This document shows, piece by piece, positions 15,699-24,150 of a stretch of DNA of 39,464 nt. The stretch lies in NCBI GenBank assembly GCA_025359245.1, contig JANYGW010000120.1, positions 1 to 39,464 on the forward strand. The letters are read 5' to 3'. Numbering within the stretch: the stretch's first letter is position 1; every line of letters starts with the position of its first letter. This DNA comes from Massilia sp. (GTDB taxonomy: Bacteria; Pseudomonadota; Gammaproteobacteria; Burkholderiales; Burkholderiaceae_D). The translations under genes were made by a program, and so were the position numbers. The notes under the pieces were generated by a model. The model made no database searches and had not been told where the DNA came from. It was given only the letters and a program-made list of their open reading frames with translations.

Positions 15699-16850
15699 CT
15701 AGATCACGCCCTGCCCTGCCAACACCACGATCTCCTCCTCCGTCCAACCCCAATCCCCCAATACCTGCGCACTGTGCTGCCCCGGCAGCGCCGGCGCGAT
15801 GCCGAGCTCCGGCGCGGTGCGGCTAAAGCGTGGCGCCGGCGCCGGCTGCGTCACGCCGTCCACGTCGACAAACGCGCCGCGCGCGACGTTGTGCGGGTGC
15901 TGCGGCGCCTCGCCCATGTCCAGCACCGGCGCAAAGCATACGTCGGTCCCTTCCAGCAGCTGGCACCAGCCGTCGCGGCTGCGGGTCAGGAACATGGCAG
16001 CGAATTTTTCGGTCAGCGACGGCCACGCGCGCGGATCCATCTGCGCATCGAAGGCTGGATCGTCGATCCCAGTGAGTTTCAGCAGCAAGGCATAGAACTG
16101 CGGTTCGATCGAACCGATCGAGATGAACTTGCCATCGGCGCAGGCATACGTGTCGTAGAAATGCGCGCCGCCATCGAGCATGTTGGCGCCGCGCTGGTCG
16201 TTCCACGAGCGGTGCGCCCGAAAGCCGTAAATCATCGCGCCCAGCAGCGCCGCGCCGTCGGTCATGGCGGCATCGACCACCTGCCCCCGGCCCGACTTGC
16301 GCGCTTCGAGCACCGCGCAGACGACGCCGAACGCCAGCATCATCGCACCGCCACCGAAGTCGCCCACCAGGTTGAGCGGCGGCGCGGGCGGCGTATCGGC
16401 CCGCCCCATCGCATGCAGCATGCCGGTCAGCGCGATGTAATTGATGTCGTGCCCGGCCGCCTGTGCCAGCGGCCCTTGCTGGCCCCAGCCGGTAATGCGG
16501 CCGTACACCAGCGCCGCATTGCGCGCCTGGCACACGTCCGGCCCCAGTCCGAGCCGCTCCATCACGCCCGGCCGAAAGCCTTCCAGCACGATGTCGGATT
16601 TCTCGATCAGGCGCAGCACCACTTCGCGCGCCGCCGGCTGCTTCAGGTCGAGCGCCAGCGAACGCCGGCCGCGCGCCATCACGTCGTACTTCGTCCCGAG
16701 CATCGGAAACGGATTGGGCGCACCGGCGACCTGCTTGCGGTCGATGCGGATCACTTCGGCGCCCATGTCGGCCAGCATCATGGCCGCGAACGGGCACGGG
16801 CCCAGGCCCACCATTTCGATGACGCGTATTCCTGCCAGCGGGCCTGTCAT
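15699..16850 (-). CDS. Alpha-methylacyl-CoA racemase-type CoA-transferase III family protein
   Basis: 383 residues, full length for the family. It begins [33 protein letters not shown] and keeps [14 protein letters not shown] and [12 protein letters not shown]. The catalytic residues of Mycobacterium MCR (His126, Asp156, Glu241) are present as His134 (AGHDINY), Asp164 (GDFGGG) and Glu249 (SIEPQFY), each shifted by eight. That supports a racemase interconverting 2R and 2S methyl-branched acyl-CoA rather than a formyl-CoA-type transferase. It is the last gene of an operon with an acyl-CoA dehydrogenase and a thiolase, so it probably readies branched-chain or sterol-like side chains for beta-oxidation. 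Nine bases separate it from the dehydrogenase. Confidence 0.9.
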   Translation of the reverse strand: MTGPLAGIRVIEMVGLGPCPFAAMMLADMGAEVIRIDRKQVAGAPNPFPMLGTKYDVMARGRRSLALDLKQPAAREVVLRLIEKSDIVLEGFRPGVMERLGLGPDVCQARNAALVYGRITGWGQQGPLAQAAGHDINYIALTGMLHAMGRADTPPAPPLNLVGDFGGGAMMLAFGVVCAVLEARKSGRGQVVDAAMTDGAALLGAMIYGFRAHRSWNDQRGANMLDGGAHFYDTYACADGKFISIGSIEPQFYALLLKLTGIDDPAFDAQMDPRAWPSLTEKFAAMFLTRSRDGWCQLLEGTDVCFAPVLDMGEAPQHPHNVARGAFVDVDGVTQPAPAPRFSRTAPELGIAPALPGQHSAQVLGDWGWTEEEIVVLAGQGVI

Positions 16851-16859
16851 GTCTGATTC

Positions 16860-18023
16860 CTAGAGTGAGCGTGCAATGATTTCTTTCATGATCTCGTTGG
16901 CGCCGCCGTAGATGCGCTGCACCCGCGCATCGACATACATCTGCGCGATCGGATATTCGAGCATGTAGCCGTAGCCGCCGAACAGCTGCACGCACTGGTC
17001 GATCACCTTGCACTGCAGGTCGGAGATCCAGTACTTGGCCATCGATGCGCGCACCGTGTCCATCTTGCCGGCGATGGTGTCTTCGACGCAGCGGTCGACG
17101 AAAATGCGGGCCACCGTCGCTTCGGTCTTGACCTCGGCCAGCACGAAGCGGGTGTTCTGCATGTCCAGCAGCGCCTGGCCGAACGCCTTGCGCTCGCGCG
17201 TGTAATCGACCGTCAGGCGCAACGCGCGTTCGATCGCGGCCACGCCGGCCACGCCGAGGATGGTGCGTTCATACGGCAGCTCAGTCATCAGCTGCGCGAA
17301 GCCCTTGCCTTCGACGCCGCCCAGCACATTGTCGAGCGGTACGCGCGCATTGTCGAAGAAAATTTCGCACGTGTCCTGCCCTTTCTGCCCTACTTTTTCC
17401 AGGATGCGGCCGACCCGGAAGCCCGGATTGTCCTTCGTTTCGAGCAGCAGCAGCGAGACGCCCTTGGCGCCGGCCGCCGTATCGGTCTTGACCACGACCA
17501 CGATCAGGTCGGCCAGGTAGCCGTTCGAGATGAAGGTCTTGGAGCCGTTGACGCTGTAGCCGTCGGCGTCCGCCACGGCGGTGGTGCGTATGCCTTTCAG
17601 GTCCGAACCGGCGCCCGGCTCCGACATGGCGATCGCCGCGACCATTTCGCCGCTGGCCAGCTTGGGCAGGTACTTGAGCTTTTGCGCTTCGGTGCCCTGA
17701 TTCAGGATGTAGTGCGCGACGATCGCGTGCACGTGGATCCCGAAGGCCATGTCGCCCGCGTAGCCCAGTTCCTCGAACACGATGGCCTGGTGCGCGAAAT
17801 TGCCGCCCGAGCCGCCGTATTGCTCAGGAATGTCGGCGCACAGGATGCCCATCTCGCCGCCCTTGTTCCACAGCGCGCGGTCCACGTGCTGCTGCTTGCG
17901 CCAGCGTTCCTGGTTCGGCACGATCTCGCTGTCGACAAAGCGGCGCACCGCGTCGCGAAAGCCTTCCAGCTCCGGCGTCATCCAGGACGAAGTTCCGATG
18001 ACGTTGAATGCGCCGTCCATCAT
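16860..18023 (-). CDS. Acyl-CoA dehydrogenase, long-chain type
   Basis: 387 residues. All acyl-CoA dehydrogenase regions are present: a helical N-terminal domain with YGGSGGNFAHQAIVFEELG, the FAD/substrate motif AMSEPGAGSDLKGIRTTA (about 132-149), a middle beta domain with GSKTFISNGYLADL, and the C-terminal helical domain with TRERKAFGQALLDMQ and QLFGGYGYMLEYP. The C-terminal YGGANEIMKE has Gly where medium-chain enzymes carry the catalytic Glu. Glu252 (ELPYERTILG) occupies the position used by long-chain and isovaleryl-type enzymes. It would make 2,3-enoyl-CoA, passing electrons to ETF. The first ATG overlaps the thiolase stop (ATGA). Confidence 0.92.
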   Translation of the reverse strand: MMDGAFNVIGTSSWMTPELEGFRDAVRRFVDSEIVPNQERWRKQQHVDRALWNKGGEMGILCADIPEQYGGSGGNFAHQAIVFEELGYAGDMAFGIHVHAIVAHYILNQGTEAQKLKYLPKLASGEMVAAIAMSEPGAGSDLKGIRTTAVADADGYSVNGSKTFISNGYLADLIVVVVKTDTAAGAKGVSLLLLETKDNPGFRVGRILEKVGQKGQDTCEIFFDNARVPLDNVLGGVEGKGFAQLMTELPYERTILGVAGVAAIERALRLTVDYTRERKAFGQALLDMQNTRFVLAEVKTEATVARIFVDRCVEDTIAGKMDTVRASMAKYWISDLQCKVIDQCVQLFGGYGYMLEYPIAQMYVDARVQRIYGGANEIMKEIIARSL

Positions 18024-19204
18024 GCTGCCCGATACATGGTGACCACGCAGGCGCCGCCCAGGCCCAGGTTGTGCTGCAGCGCCACGCGCGCGCCCTCGAC
18101 CTGGCGCGCGCCGGCGGTGGCGCGCAGCTGGTGCGTCAGTTCATAGCACTGCGCCAGGCCGGTCGCGCCCAGCGGATGGCCTTTCGACAGCAGGCCGCCC
18201 GACGGATTGGTGACCACCTTGCCGCCGTAGGTGTTGTCGCCGTCGTTGATGAATTTGTCGGCGCCGCCTTCCGGGCACAGGCCCAGCGCTTCGTAGGTGA
18301 TCAGCTCATTCTGGGCGAAGCAGTCGTGCAGCTCCACCACGTCCAGTTCGTCAGGTCCGATGCCGGCCTGCGCGTAGACCTTGCTGGCCGCCTCGCGGCT
18401 CATGTCGTAGCCGACCACGCGCATCATGTCGTCCGAATCGAAGGTGCTGGCACGGTCGGTCGTCATGGCCTGGGCCGCGATGTAGACGTCTTTTTTCAGG
18501 TGGTGCTTGTTGGCGAAGTCTTCCGACACCAGCACCGCGGCCGCCGCGCCGCAGGTCGGCGGGCAGGCCATCAGGCGCGTCATCACGCCGGGCCAGATCA
18601 TCGGTGCGTCGAGCACGTCCTGGGTCGACACTTCCTTGCGGAACAGCGCCAGCGGATTGTTCACCGCGTGGCGGCTGGCCTTGGCGCGGATCTTGGCGAA
18701 GGCGTCGAACGGGGTGCCGTATTTTTTCATGTGGGCCAGGCCGGCGCCGCCGAAGTAGCGCAGCGCCAGCGGTATTTCAGGCATGCCGACCAGGCGGTCG
18801 GTCACTTCGTCGAACGGGTCGAACGGGCTGGGACGGTCGTTGAACACGGAACCGAGCGCGCCCGGGCTCATTTGCTCGAAGCCGAGCACCAGCACGCATT
18901 CGGCGGCGCCGCTGGCGATCGTCTGGCGCGCCAGGAACAGCGCGGTCGAGCCGGTCGAGCAGTTGTTGTTGACGTTGACGACCGGGATGCCGGTCAGGCC
19001 GACCTGGTACAGCGCCTTCTGGCCGCTGGTCGAGTCGCCGTACACGTAGCCGCAATAGGCTTGCTCGATGCTGTCGTAGGCGACCCCGGCATCGTCCAGG
19101 GCCTGGCGCGTGGCCAGGGCGCCCATCTGGTCGTAGGGCGCGCTGGCGCCCGGCTTGGCGAAGGGGATCATGCCCACGCCCGTTACAAAGACTTTGCGGC
19201 TCAT
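18020..19204 (-). CDS. SCPx-type thiolase / lipid-transfer family acetyl-CoA acyltransferase
   Basis: 394 residues from ATG 19204, with AGGAG about 6 bases upstream. Thiolase-fold landmarks are the nucleophile Cys82 (NNNCSTGSTALF), HDCFA (293-297) and His343 (GGLLSKGHPLGATG). The first motif lacks the usual biosynthetic-thiolase CASG pattern, and the HDCF box is that of SCP2/SCPx thiolases, which cleave 3-oxo-acyl-CoA with methyl branches or sterol side chains. No fused SCP2 domain follows, so this is the thiolase-only form. It is the first gene of the operon thiolase, acyl-CoA dehydrogenase, racemase, and its promoter is bracketed by two palindromes facing a TetR gene. Confidence 0.92.
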   Translation of the reverse strand: MSRKVFVTGVGMIPFAKPGASAPYDQMGALATRQALDDAGVAYDSIEQAYCGYVYGDSTSGQKALYQVGLTGIPVVNVNNNCSTGSTALFLARQTIASGAAECVLVLGFEQMSPGALGSVFNDRPSPFDPFDEVTDRLVGMPEIPLALRYFGGAGLAHMKKYGTPFDAFAKIRAKASRHAVNNPLALFRKEVSTQDVLDAPMIWPGVMTRLMACPPTCGAAAAVLVSEDFANKHHLKKDVYIAAQAMTTDRASTFDSDDMMRVVGYDMSREAASKVYAQAGIGPDELDVVELHDCFAQNELITYEALGLCPEGGADKFINDGDNTYGGKVVTNPSGGLLSKGHPLGATGLAQCYELTHQLRATAGARQVEGARVALQHNLGLGGACVVTMYRAA

Positions 19205-19244
19205 CGTCGACTCCTGAAGTGTTGCCCAGTTTAGAATGCGGAAG

Positions 19245-19260
19245 TAGGTCGGACGACCTA
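19245..19260. promoter_or_regulatory. Operator palindrome 1 of lipid-degradation operon
   Basis: TAGGTCGGACGACCTA is a palindrome with perfect 6-base arms. It lies just downstream of the transcription start predicted from TATAAT at 19269-19274 on the minus strand. A close match lies at 19273-19288, with centres 28 bases apart. Confidence 0.75.
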
Positions 19261-19268
19261 ATGTTCCA

Positions 19269-19297
19269 ATTATAGGTCAGTCGTACTATTTTTTAAA
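19269..19297 (-). promoter_or_regulatory. Predicted sigma-70 promoter of thiolase operon
   Basis: On the minus strand a perfect -10 box TATAAT (19269-19274) has TTTAAA (19292-19297) 17 bases upstream as a -35 sharing four of six consensus bases. The second operator fills the spacer and the first lies at the start site, the geometry of direct repression. Confidence 0.6.
19273..19288. promoter_or_regulatory. Operator palindrome 2 of lipid-degradation operon
   Basis: TAGGTCAGTCGTACTA matches operator 1 in length and outer bases (TAGGTC at the left, CTA at the right), with an imperfect right arm. It occupies the -10/-35 spacer of the predicted operon promoter. Confidence 0.65.
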
Positions 19298-19345
19298 GGG
19301 GGAGCAGGGAATTGGCGCGGTATACCGCGTCCCTGCGCAACGAGC

Positions 19346-19363
19346 CCTGCCTTGCAAGGCAGG
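19346..19363. repeat. Perfect 18-bp palindrome upstream of TetR gene
   Basis: CCTGCCTTGCAAGGCAGG is fully symmetrical. It lies 45 bases before the TetR ATG and has no T-run, so it is more likely a protein site than a terminator. Its sequence is unrelated to the TAGGTC operators. Confidence 0.55.
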
Positions 19364-19407
19364 CTTCCCATGCCGGTATCATAGGCCCCATGCGATAATT
19401 GCGCCTT

Positions 19408-20040
19408 ATGTCCAGCCCATTGACCTCCCTGAACAACAAACCGTCCGCGACCACCGAAAAAGGCTTGGGGCGGGCACTCGACATCCTGCACGCGGCGCGC
19501 CTGCTGCTGGCCAGCGACGGCTATGCGGGCCTGTCGATGCGGCGCGTGGCGGCCGCGGTCGGGATCAGCCTGTCGAATGTACAGCACTATTACCAGAGCA
19601 AGGACGCCTTGCTCGAAGCGCTGCTGCTGTACACGATGGACCTGTTCCAGAAAAAGGTGGACGGCATTTCGGCGGCCATGCCGAGCGCCGCCCGCATCGA
19701 CCGCTTCCTGTCGACCTGCGATATGTTCTTGGACGAGCTCACCGATCCGGTGACGCATGCGATTTTCTTCGAGATCTGGGCGCTCGCTTCGCGCAACGCG
19801 TTCGCCTCGCAGCTGATGGACACCATGCTCACGCGCGAACGCAAGGCGATCTTCAAGCTGATCCGCGGACTCAATCCGGCCATCGGCGACCACGAGTACA
19901 TGCAGCGCGCGGTGCTGATGGTGGCGCAGATGGAAGGCCTGATGCTGTTCCGCCTGAACAAGGCCGAGCGCCATGCCGAGTTCATGTCGGTGCGCGCCGC
20001 GCTGCGCAAGGCCCTGACGGCGCTGGCGACCGTTCCCTAA
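19408..20040 (+). CDS. TetR-family regulator of the divergent lipid-degradation operon
   Basis: 210 residues from ATG 19408. The helix-turn-helix (about 25-70) reads ILHAARLLLASDGYAGLSMR, then RVAAAVGISLSNVQHYYQSK, the second part being a standard TetR recognition helix ending H-Y-Y-x-S-K. The C-terminal domain (about 75-205) has the helical pattern of the family, with EIWALASRNAFASQLMD, and would bind a ligand, probably an acyl-CoA given the neighbours. It is divergent from the thiolase operon, and the two TAGGTC palindromes lie in between. An upstream TTG at 19399 is possible but has no better ribosome binding site. No Shine-Dalgarno is evident before either. Confidence 0.88.
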   Translation: MSSPLTSLNNKPSATTEKGLGRALDILHAARLLLASDGYAGLSMRRVAAAVGISLSNVQHYYQSKDALLEALLLYTMDLFQKKVDGISAAMPSAARIDRFLSTCDMFLDELTDPVTHAIFFEIWALASRNAFASQLMDTMLTRERKAIFKLIRGLNPAIGDHEYMQRAVLMVAQMEGLMLFRLNKAERHAEFMSVRAALRKALTALATVP

Positions 20041-20106
20041 GGTCCGCATCACCGAATTGCAGTGCCGGATATACTGGCCGTTCCCCAACGACCAGGACCA
20101 TCCGGC

Positions 20107-21798
20107 ATGCATCACAACATCAGCCTGATCACCACCATCGCTGCGGCGCTCGGCTTCGGCCTCCTGTTCGGCATGCTCGCGGTACGCCTGAAATTGCCGG
20201 CGCTGGTAGGCTATCTCGCCGCCGGCATCCTGATCGGTCCCGCCACGCCGGGCATCGTCGCCGATGTCGCACTGGCAGGACAACTGGCCGAAATCGGCGT
20301 GATGCTGCTGATGTTCGGCGTCGGCCTGCACTTCTCGCTGGGCGACCTGCTCAAGGTGCGCGCCATCGCCCTGCCCGGCGCCGTGCTGCAGATCGGCGTG
20401 GCCAGTGCCATGGGCATCGGCGTGGCCCACCTGTGGGGCTGGAGCCTGGGCGCCGGCCTGGTGTTCGGCCTGGCATTGTCGGTCGCCAGCACCGTGGTCC
20501 TTTTGCGCGCGCTGGAAGAAGGCGGCATCCTCAATTCGATGAATGGCCGCATCGCCGTCGGCTGGCTGGTGGTCGAAGACCTGGTCACGGTGCTGATGCT
20601 GGTCATGCTGCCGGCGCTGGCCGGACCGCTGGGCGGCGCCGCAAGCGCGGGTGCCGGCGGCCTGTGGACCTCGCTGGCGCTGACGCTTGGCCAGGTGGCC
20701 GCCTTCGTGGTGTTCATGCTGGTGGTCGGGCGCAAATTGTTCCCGTGGTTCCTGTGGCAAGTGGCCAGGACCGGCTCGCGCGAGCTGTTCACGCTGGCCG
20801 TGATCGCCACCGCAGTCGGCATCGCCTACGGCTCGTCGGCCTTGTTTGGCGTGTCGTTTGCGCTGGGCGCCTTCTTCGCCGGCATGGTGCTGCGCGAGTC
20901 GCCCCTGAGCCACCGCGCGGCCGAAGAATCGCTGCCGCTGCGCGACGCGTTCTCGGTGCTGTTCTTCGTCTCGGTGGGCATGCTGTTCGATCCGATGGTG
21001 CTGGTCGACAGTCCGCTGCGCGTGCTGGCGGTGCTGGCCATCATCGTGCTGGGAAAATCGCTGGCCGCCTTCGTGCTGGTGCTGGCGCTGCGCTACCCGC
21101 TCAACACGGCGCTGACGGTGTCGGCGAGCCTGGCGCAGATCGGCGAATTTTCCTTCATCCTGGCGGCCATGGGCATGTCGCTCGGCCTGTTGCCCCGTGA
21201 AGGCCAGAACCTGATCCTGGCCGGCGCGATCCTGTCGATCGCGCTCAATCCGCTGCTGTTCAAGGCGATCGGCCCGGTTCAGCGCGCTTTGCGGGCGCGC
21301 TCGGCACTGGCGCGCAAGCTCGAACGCTCGGCCGATCCGCTGGCAGAACTGCCGATGACGGTGCAGCAGGAGCGTTTGAGCGGGCAAGTGGTGCTGGTCG
21401 GGTACGGCAGGGTCGGACGCATGATCGCCGACGCGCTGACCGAACGCGGCGTGCATTTTGTCGTCGCCGAGCAGAATCGCGAGCTGGTCGACCAGCTGCG
21501 CAAACGCGATATCGCGGCGGTGGCGGGCAACGCCGCCGAGCCGGCGGTGCTGATCCAGGCCCACATTGCGCGCGCCGCGCTGCTGGTGATTGCCGTCTCC
21601 GACACCTTCCATGCGCGCGCCATGATCGCCACCGCGCGCGCACTCAATCCATCCATCGGGACGCTGGTGCGATCGCACAATGAGGAGGAGGCCGGACTGC
21701 TGCGCCAGGAAGGCGTGGACCGGGTGTTCGTGGGCCGGCAGGAGCTGGCCGGCAACATGAGCGCGCACATCGTCGATGCGCTGCGCCCGCGTCCGTAG
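20107..21798 (+). CDS. CPA2-family cation/proton antiporter with RCK domain (YbaL/Kef-like)
   Basis: 563 residues from ATG 20107. About twelve membrane helices span residues 5-390, with GYLAAGILIGPATPG, the paired LALSVASTVVLLRALEE and GWLVVEDLVTVLML (the acidic pair E/D used for ion exchange), and FGVSFALGAFFAGMVLRES. A TrkA-N nucleotide-binding domain follows (about 415-530), with VVLVGYGRVGRMIADAL as the Rossmann glycine motif. The layout matches YbaL and KefB/C, which exchange K+ for H+ under control of the bound nucleotide. No KefF/G ancillary subunit is adjacent, which favours YbaL. An in-frame GTG at 20062 lacks a ribosome binding site. It converges with the FtsH-like gene with only 6 bases between. 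Confidence 0.92.
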   Translation: MHHNISLITTIAAALGFGLLFGMLAVRLKLPALVGYLAAGILIGPATPGIVADVALAGQLAEIGVMLLMFGVGLHFSLGDLLKVRAIALPGAVLQIGVASAMGIGVAHLWGWSLGAGLVFGLALSVASTVVLLRALEEGGILNSMNGRIAVGWLVVEDLVTVLMLVMLPALAGPLGGAASAGAGGLWTSLALTLGQVAAFVVFMLVVGRKLFPWFLWQVARTGSRELFTLAVIATAVGIAYGSSALFGVSFALGAFFAGMVLRESPLSHRAAEESLPLRDAFSVLFFVSVGMLFDPMVLVDSPLRVLAVLAIIVLGKSLAAFVLVLALRYPLNTALTVSASLAQIGEFSFILAAMGMSLGLLPREGQNLILAGAILSIALNPLLFKAIGPVQRALRARSALARKLERSADPLAELPMTVQQERLSGQVVLVGYGRVGRMIADALTERGVHFVVAEQNRELVDQLRKRDIAAVAGNAAEPAVLIQAHIARAALLVIAVSDTFHARAMIATARALNPSIGTLVRSHNEEEAGLLRQEGVDRVFVGRQELAGNMSAHIVDALRPRP

Positions 21799-21804
21799 GT
21801 CGGC

Positions 21805-23772
21805 TCAGTGCGCGCTGCCGTGCGCGCCGGGCGGCGCCAGGACCGCCATGCGCGGGCCGGCCAGGTGCGCCATCAGCAGGTCCTGGCGCTGTTCGAGCAA
21901 GTCGAACACCGCGTCCTTGGACAGCACGTACTGGTCCAGCAGCGTGTCCTTGATCGATTCGATCGCTTCCTTGTAGTCGCCGATCGCGCCCAGCGTGTAG
22001 CTGTACAGCTCATCGGACTTCTGTTCGACCTGGCGGATCGTGTGCTCGCCGCTGCCTTCGTTCTTGAGCTGGGTGTAATCGATCTTCGAACGCGAATACA
22101 TCGATAGCCGGTTGACCATCAGGTTGAGCATCTTGGTGGCCTTCTCGATGTCGTTCTGGCTGCCCACCGAAATGCCGCGCGCGCCGTAAAACAGCTCTTC
22201 GGCGGCGACCCCGCCGTACAGCTGGATCACGTCCTGCTCCAGTTCTTCGAGCGTGCGCAGCGACACGTCGTCGCCCGACTGCAGCACGTAACCGAGCGCG
22301 CCCAGCTTCGACACCGACTCGGTGCTGATCTTGAGCAAATGCGATCTGCCCTTCACTTCGGCCAGCGACATGCCCTGGCGCAAATAGGGATCGATCTGCA
22401 TGAAGAAATGGCCCAGTTCATGGCGCGCGATCCGTTCGCGCTGCTTGTGCTTTTCGGCCGTGGTGGCGCGGTCGGTCAGGCCCAGCGTGGCCCGTTCGAA
22501 GGCGCGGAACATCAGGTCGGTGTTGATGATCGCTTTTTCCTGGATCGAAATCATGCTGGCGCGCTCGACCACGGTTTCCAGCAGCGCCGGGCTGAGGTTG
22601 GCCGTCATTTCCGCCACTTGACCGAGGTCAAGGTTATTCCAATCGACCAGGCCGGCTTTCTTGCGGCCCAAAAAGCTCTTGAGCAAATCGCCCCGTTCGC
22701 CCTTGTTCGGCAGGCGGAAATTGATCTTCACCGAGAAGCGGCGCAGCATCGCCTCGTCCATGTCGACCGAGGCATCGTCGAAGTTCGACGCCACCACCCA
22801 GATCACGCCCTGGCCCTTGTCGCTCTTGACGCCGTCGAGCAGGCCGAGCAGGGTATTGGCGGTGTCGTCTTCCCATTTCTTTTCGCCGCGCCCGCGCGGC
22901 ATGAACAAGGTTTGCGCTTCGTCAAGGAAAATGATGCAGCTGCCGCGCGCGCACGCCTTGCGGTACAGCGCGTTGAGCGCCTTCGAGCCGCCGCCCACGT
23001 AGCCCGATTCGAGCGCCGAGCCGGATGCCTGGATCAGCGGCACATTGAGTTTCTTGGCCAGATAGCCGACCAGCTTGGTCTTGCCGGTGCCGGCCGGTCC
23101 GGTCAGCATCACGTTGAAGGGCTTGTCGATATTGTGCGACTGGTACTCGCTGCGGTTGCGGATCATGTCTTCGAGGTGCAGCACTTCCTGCTTGATGTCT
23201 TCCATGCCGATCAGGTCGTCCATGCTGCCCTTGAGCTTGTCGGGCATGATGACGGCCGCGCTCATGCCCATGCCGGGAATGCCGAACTTGAGCGCATAAA
23301 TGATCAGGCAGATCACGAAAATATCGAGCGCGTGGCGCTTCAGGAAGGCAATGCCTTCGGCGGTGACAGGGTTCTGTCCCTGGTCCAGCAGCACCGACTT
23401 GTGCGTGGCCAGGAAGTCATCGGTGGCGATCGAATACGGAATGGCATTCTTGAGCAGCACTTCGCGCTCCAGGCTCAGGTGCGAGGTGCTGGGCACCTTG
23501 ACCACATGCAGCTGCGGCGCGGCGCGGAACTTGAAGACGTAGCGCGGCGACTCCGACAGCGGCTTGGCCACCAGCAGATATTCGAGCCTGGCCTGGTCGG
23601 CGGCCAGCGCGGTGATCTCGGAAATATCCTGCGAATACACGACCGGACTGGCATCCTGCGGCACATCGGACTTGTAGATGGCCAGCCCGGCGCCGACGGC
23701 GAGCAGCATGATGACGGCGAAGCGCACATACACGTTCTGGAGCGCGATCCGGAGTTGGGCAAGATTGGGCAT
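21805..23772 (-). CDS. Divergent FtsH-like membrane AAA+ metalloprotease
   Basis: 655 residues. Two membrane helices (about 18-33 and 149-164) flank an extracytoplasmic domain of about 115 residues. The AAA module has Walker A GPAGTGKT (225-232), Walker B IIFLDEA (280-286) and pore-loop YVGGGS (258-263) in place of FtsH's FVGxGA. The peptidase carries the M41 zinc motif HELGH (451-455) and a downstream Asp541 (SQNDIEKA) as third ligand. So the catalytic parts are intact, but the sequence is far from housekeeping FtsH: the usual RPGRFD is replaced by AMLRRFSVKINF, and the C-terminus ends in a charged helix and APPGAHGSAH. It would degrade membrane or unfolded proteins. The neighbours give no clue to a substrate. 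Confidence 0.88.
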   Translation of the reverse strand: MPNLAQLRIALQNVYVRFAVIMLLAVGAGLAIYKSDVPQDASPVVYSQDISEITALAADQARLEYLLVAKPLSESPRYVFKFRAAPQLHVVKVPSTSHLSLEREVLLKNAIPYSIATDDFLATHKSVLLDQGQNPVTAEGIAFLKRHALDIFVICLIIYALKFGIPGMGMSAAVIMPDKLKGSMDDLIGMEDIKQEVLHLEDMIRNRSEYQSHNIDKPFNVMLTGPAGTGKTKLVGYLAKKLNVPLIQASGSALESGYVGGGSKALNALYRKACARGSCIIFLDEAQTLFMPRGRGEKKWEDDTANTLLGLLDGVKSDKGQGVIWVVASNFDDASVDMDEAMLRRFSVKINFRLPNKGERGDLLKSFLGRKKAGLVDWNNLDLGQVAEMTANLSPALLETVVERASMISIQEKAIINTDLMFRAFERATLGLTDRATTAEKHKQRERIARHELGHFFMQIDPYLRQGMSLAEVKGRSHLLKISTESVSKLGALGYVLQSGDDVSLRTLEELEQDVIQLYGGVAAEELFYGARGISVGSQNDIEKATKMLNLMVNRLSMYSRSKIDYTQLKNEGSGEHTIRQVEQKSDELYSYTLGAIGDYKEAIESIKDTLLDQYVLSKDAVFDLLEQRQDLLMAHLAGPRMAVLAPPGAHGSAH

Positions 23773-24118
23773 GGAGGAAGTGCTTTAGAGCAATAGGATT
23801 GAATGACTATACCGCCAAAAAAAGTGCAGGTATAGCCAATAAAGTCGAAAAAATTTTGCGGCGCAACACCTATGATCAACTCGACAATCGACGACATTAT
23901 CAAGCTGCCACAATTGCCTGTTCGAGCGTGAAAAGCGGCCGCTGCGGGCGGCAGATCCGTTGCCGATATTAAAGCCGTTTCGTTAGATAAACCTTAAACG
24001 GCGCGCGCGCAGCGCATCGTTGTCGGGCAGGCGTCATGCAGGATGGCATGGTTGGCGCGATGCCCCGGCCCGGCAAATTTATTGCATTGCAACATGGGTG
24101 CCGACCCAGCGCAGGCGC
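23773..24118. other. Intergenic region upstream of FtsH-like gene
   Basis: No gene is supported. CTATACC (23817-23823) and GGTATAG (23839-23845) form a 7-base inverted repeat 45 bases upstream of the FtsH-like start, with a poly-A stretch between them. The rest to 24118 shows no ORF with homology and no other clear signal. Confidence 0.5.
23817..23845. promoter_or_regulatory. Inverted repeat, candidate operator of FtsH-like gene
   Basis: CTATACC and GGTATAG are exact complements, separated by 15 bases that include a seven-A run. The repeat lies in the expected promoter region of the minus-strand protease gene. Its ligand is unknown. Confidence 0.4.
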
Positions 24119-24142
24119 AAAAAAAATGCGCCCGAAGGCGCA
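24119..24142 (-). terminator. Rho-independent terminator of MBL-fold gene
   Basis: On the minus strand TGCGCC-TTCG-GGCGCA forms a 6-bp stem with the stable TTCG tetraloop, followed by eight T. It lies 9 bases after the stop of the metallo-beta-lactamase-fold gene and ends the GST/hydrolase transcript. Confidence 0.92.
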
Positions 24143-24150
24143 GCGTGACA

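Noticed and set aside
19270-21768. 832-codon minus-strand frame opposite the TetR and antiporter genes
   Set aside because: His/Gln/Arg-rich antisense reading with no domain; the plus strand carries clear TetR and antiporter families.
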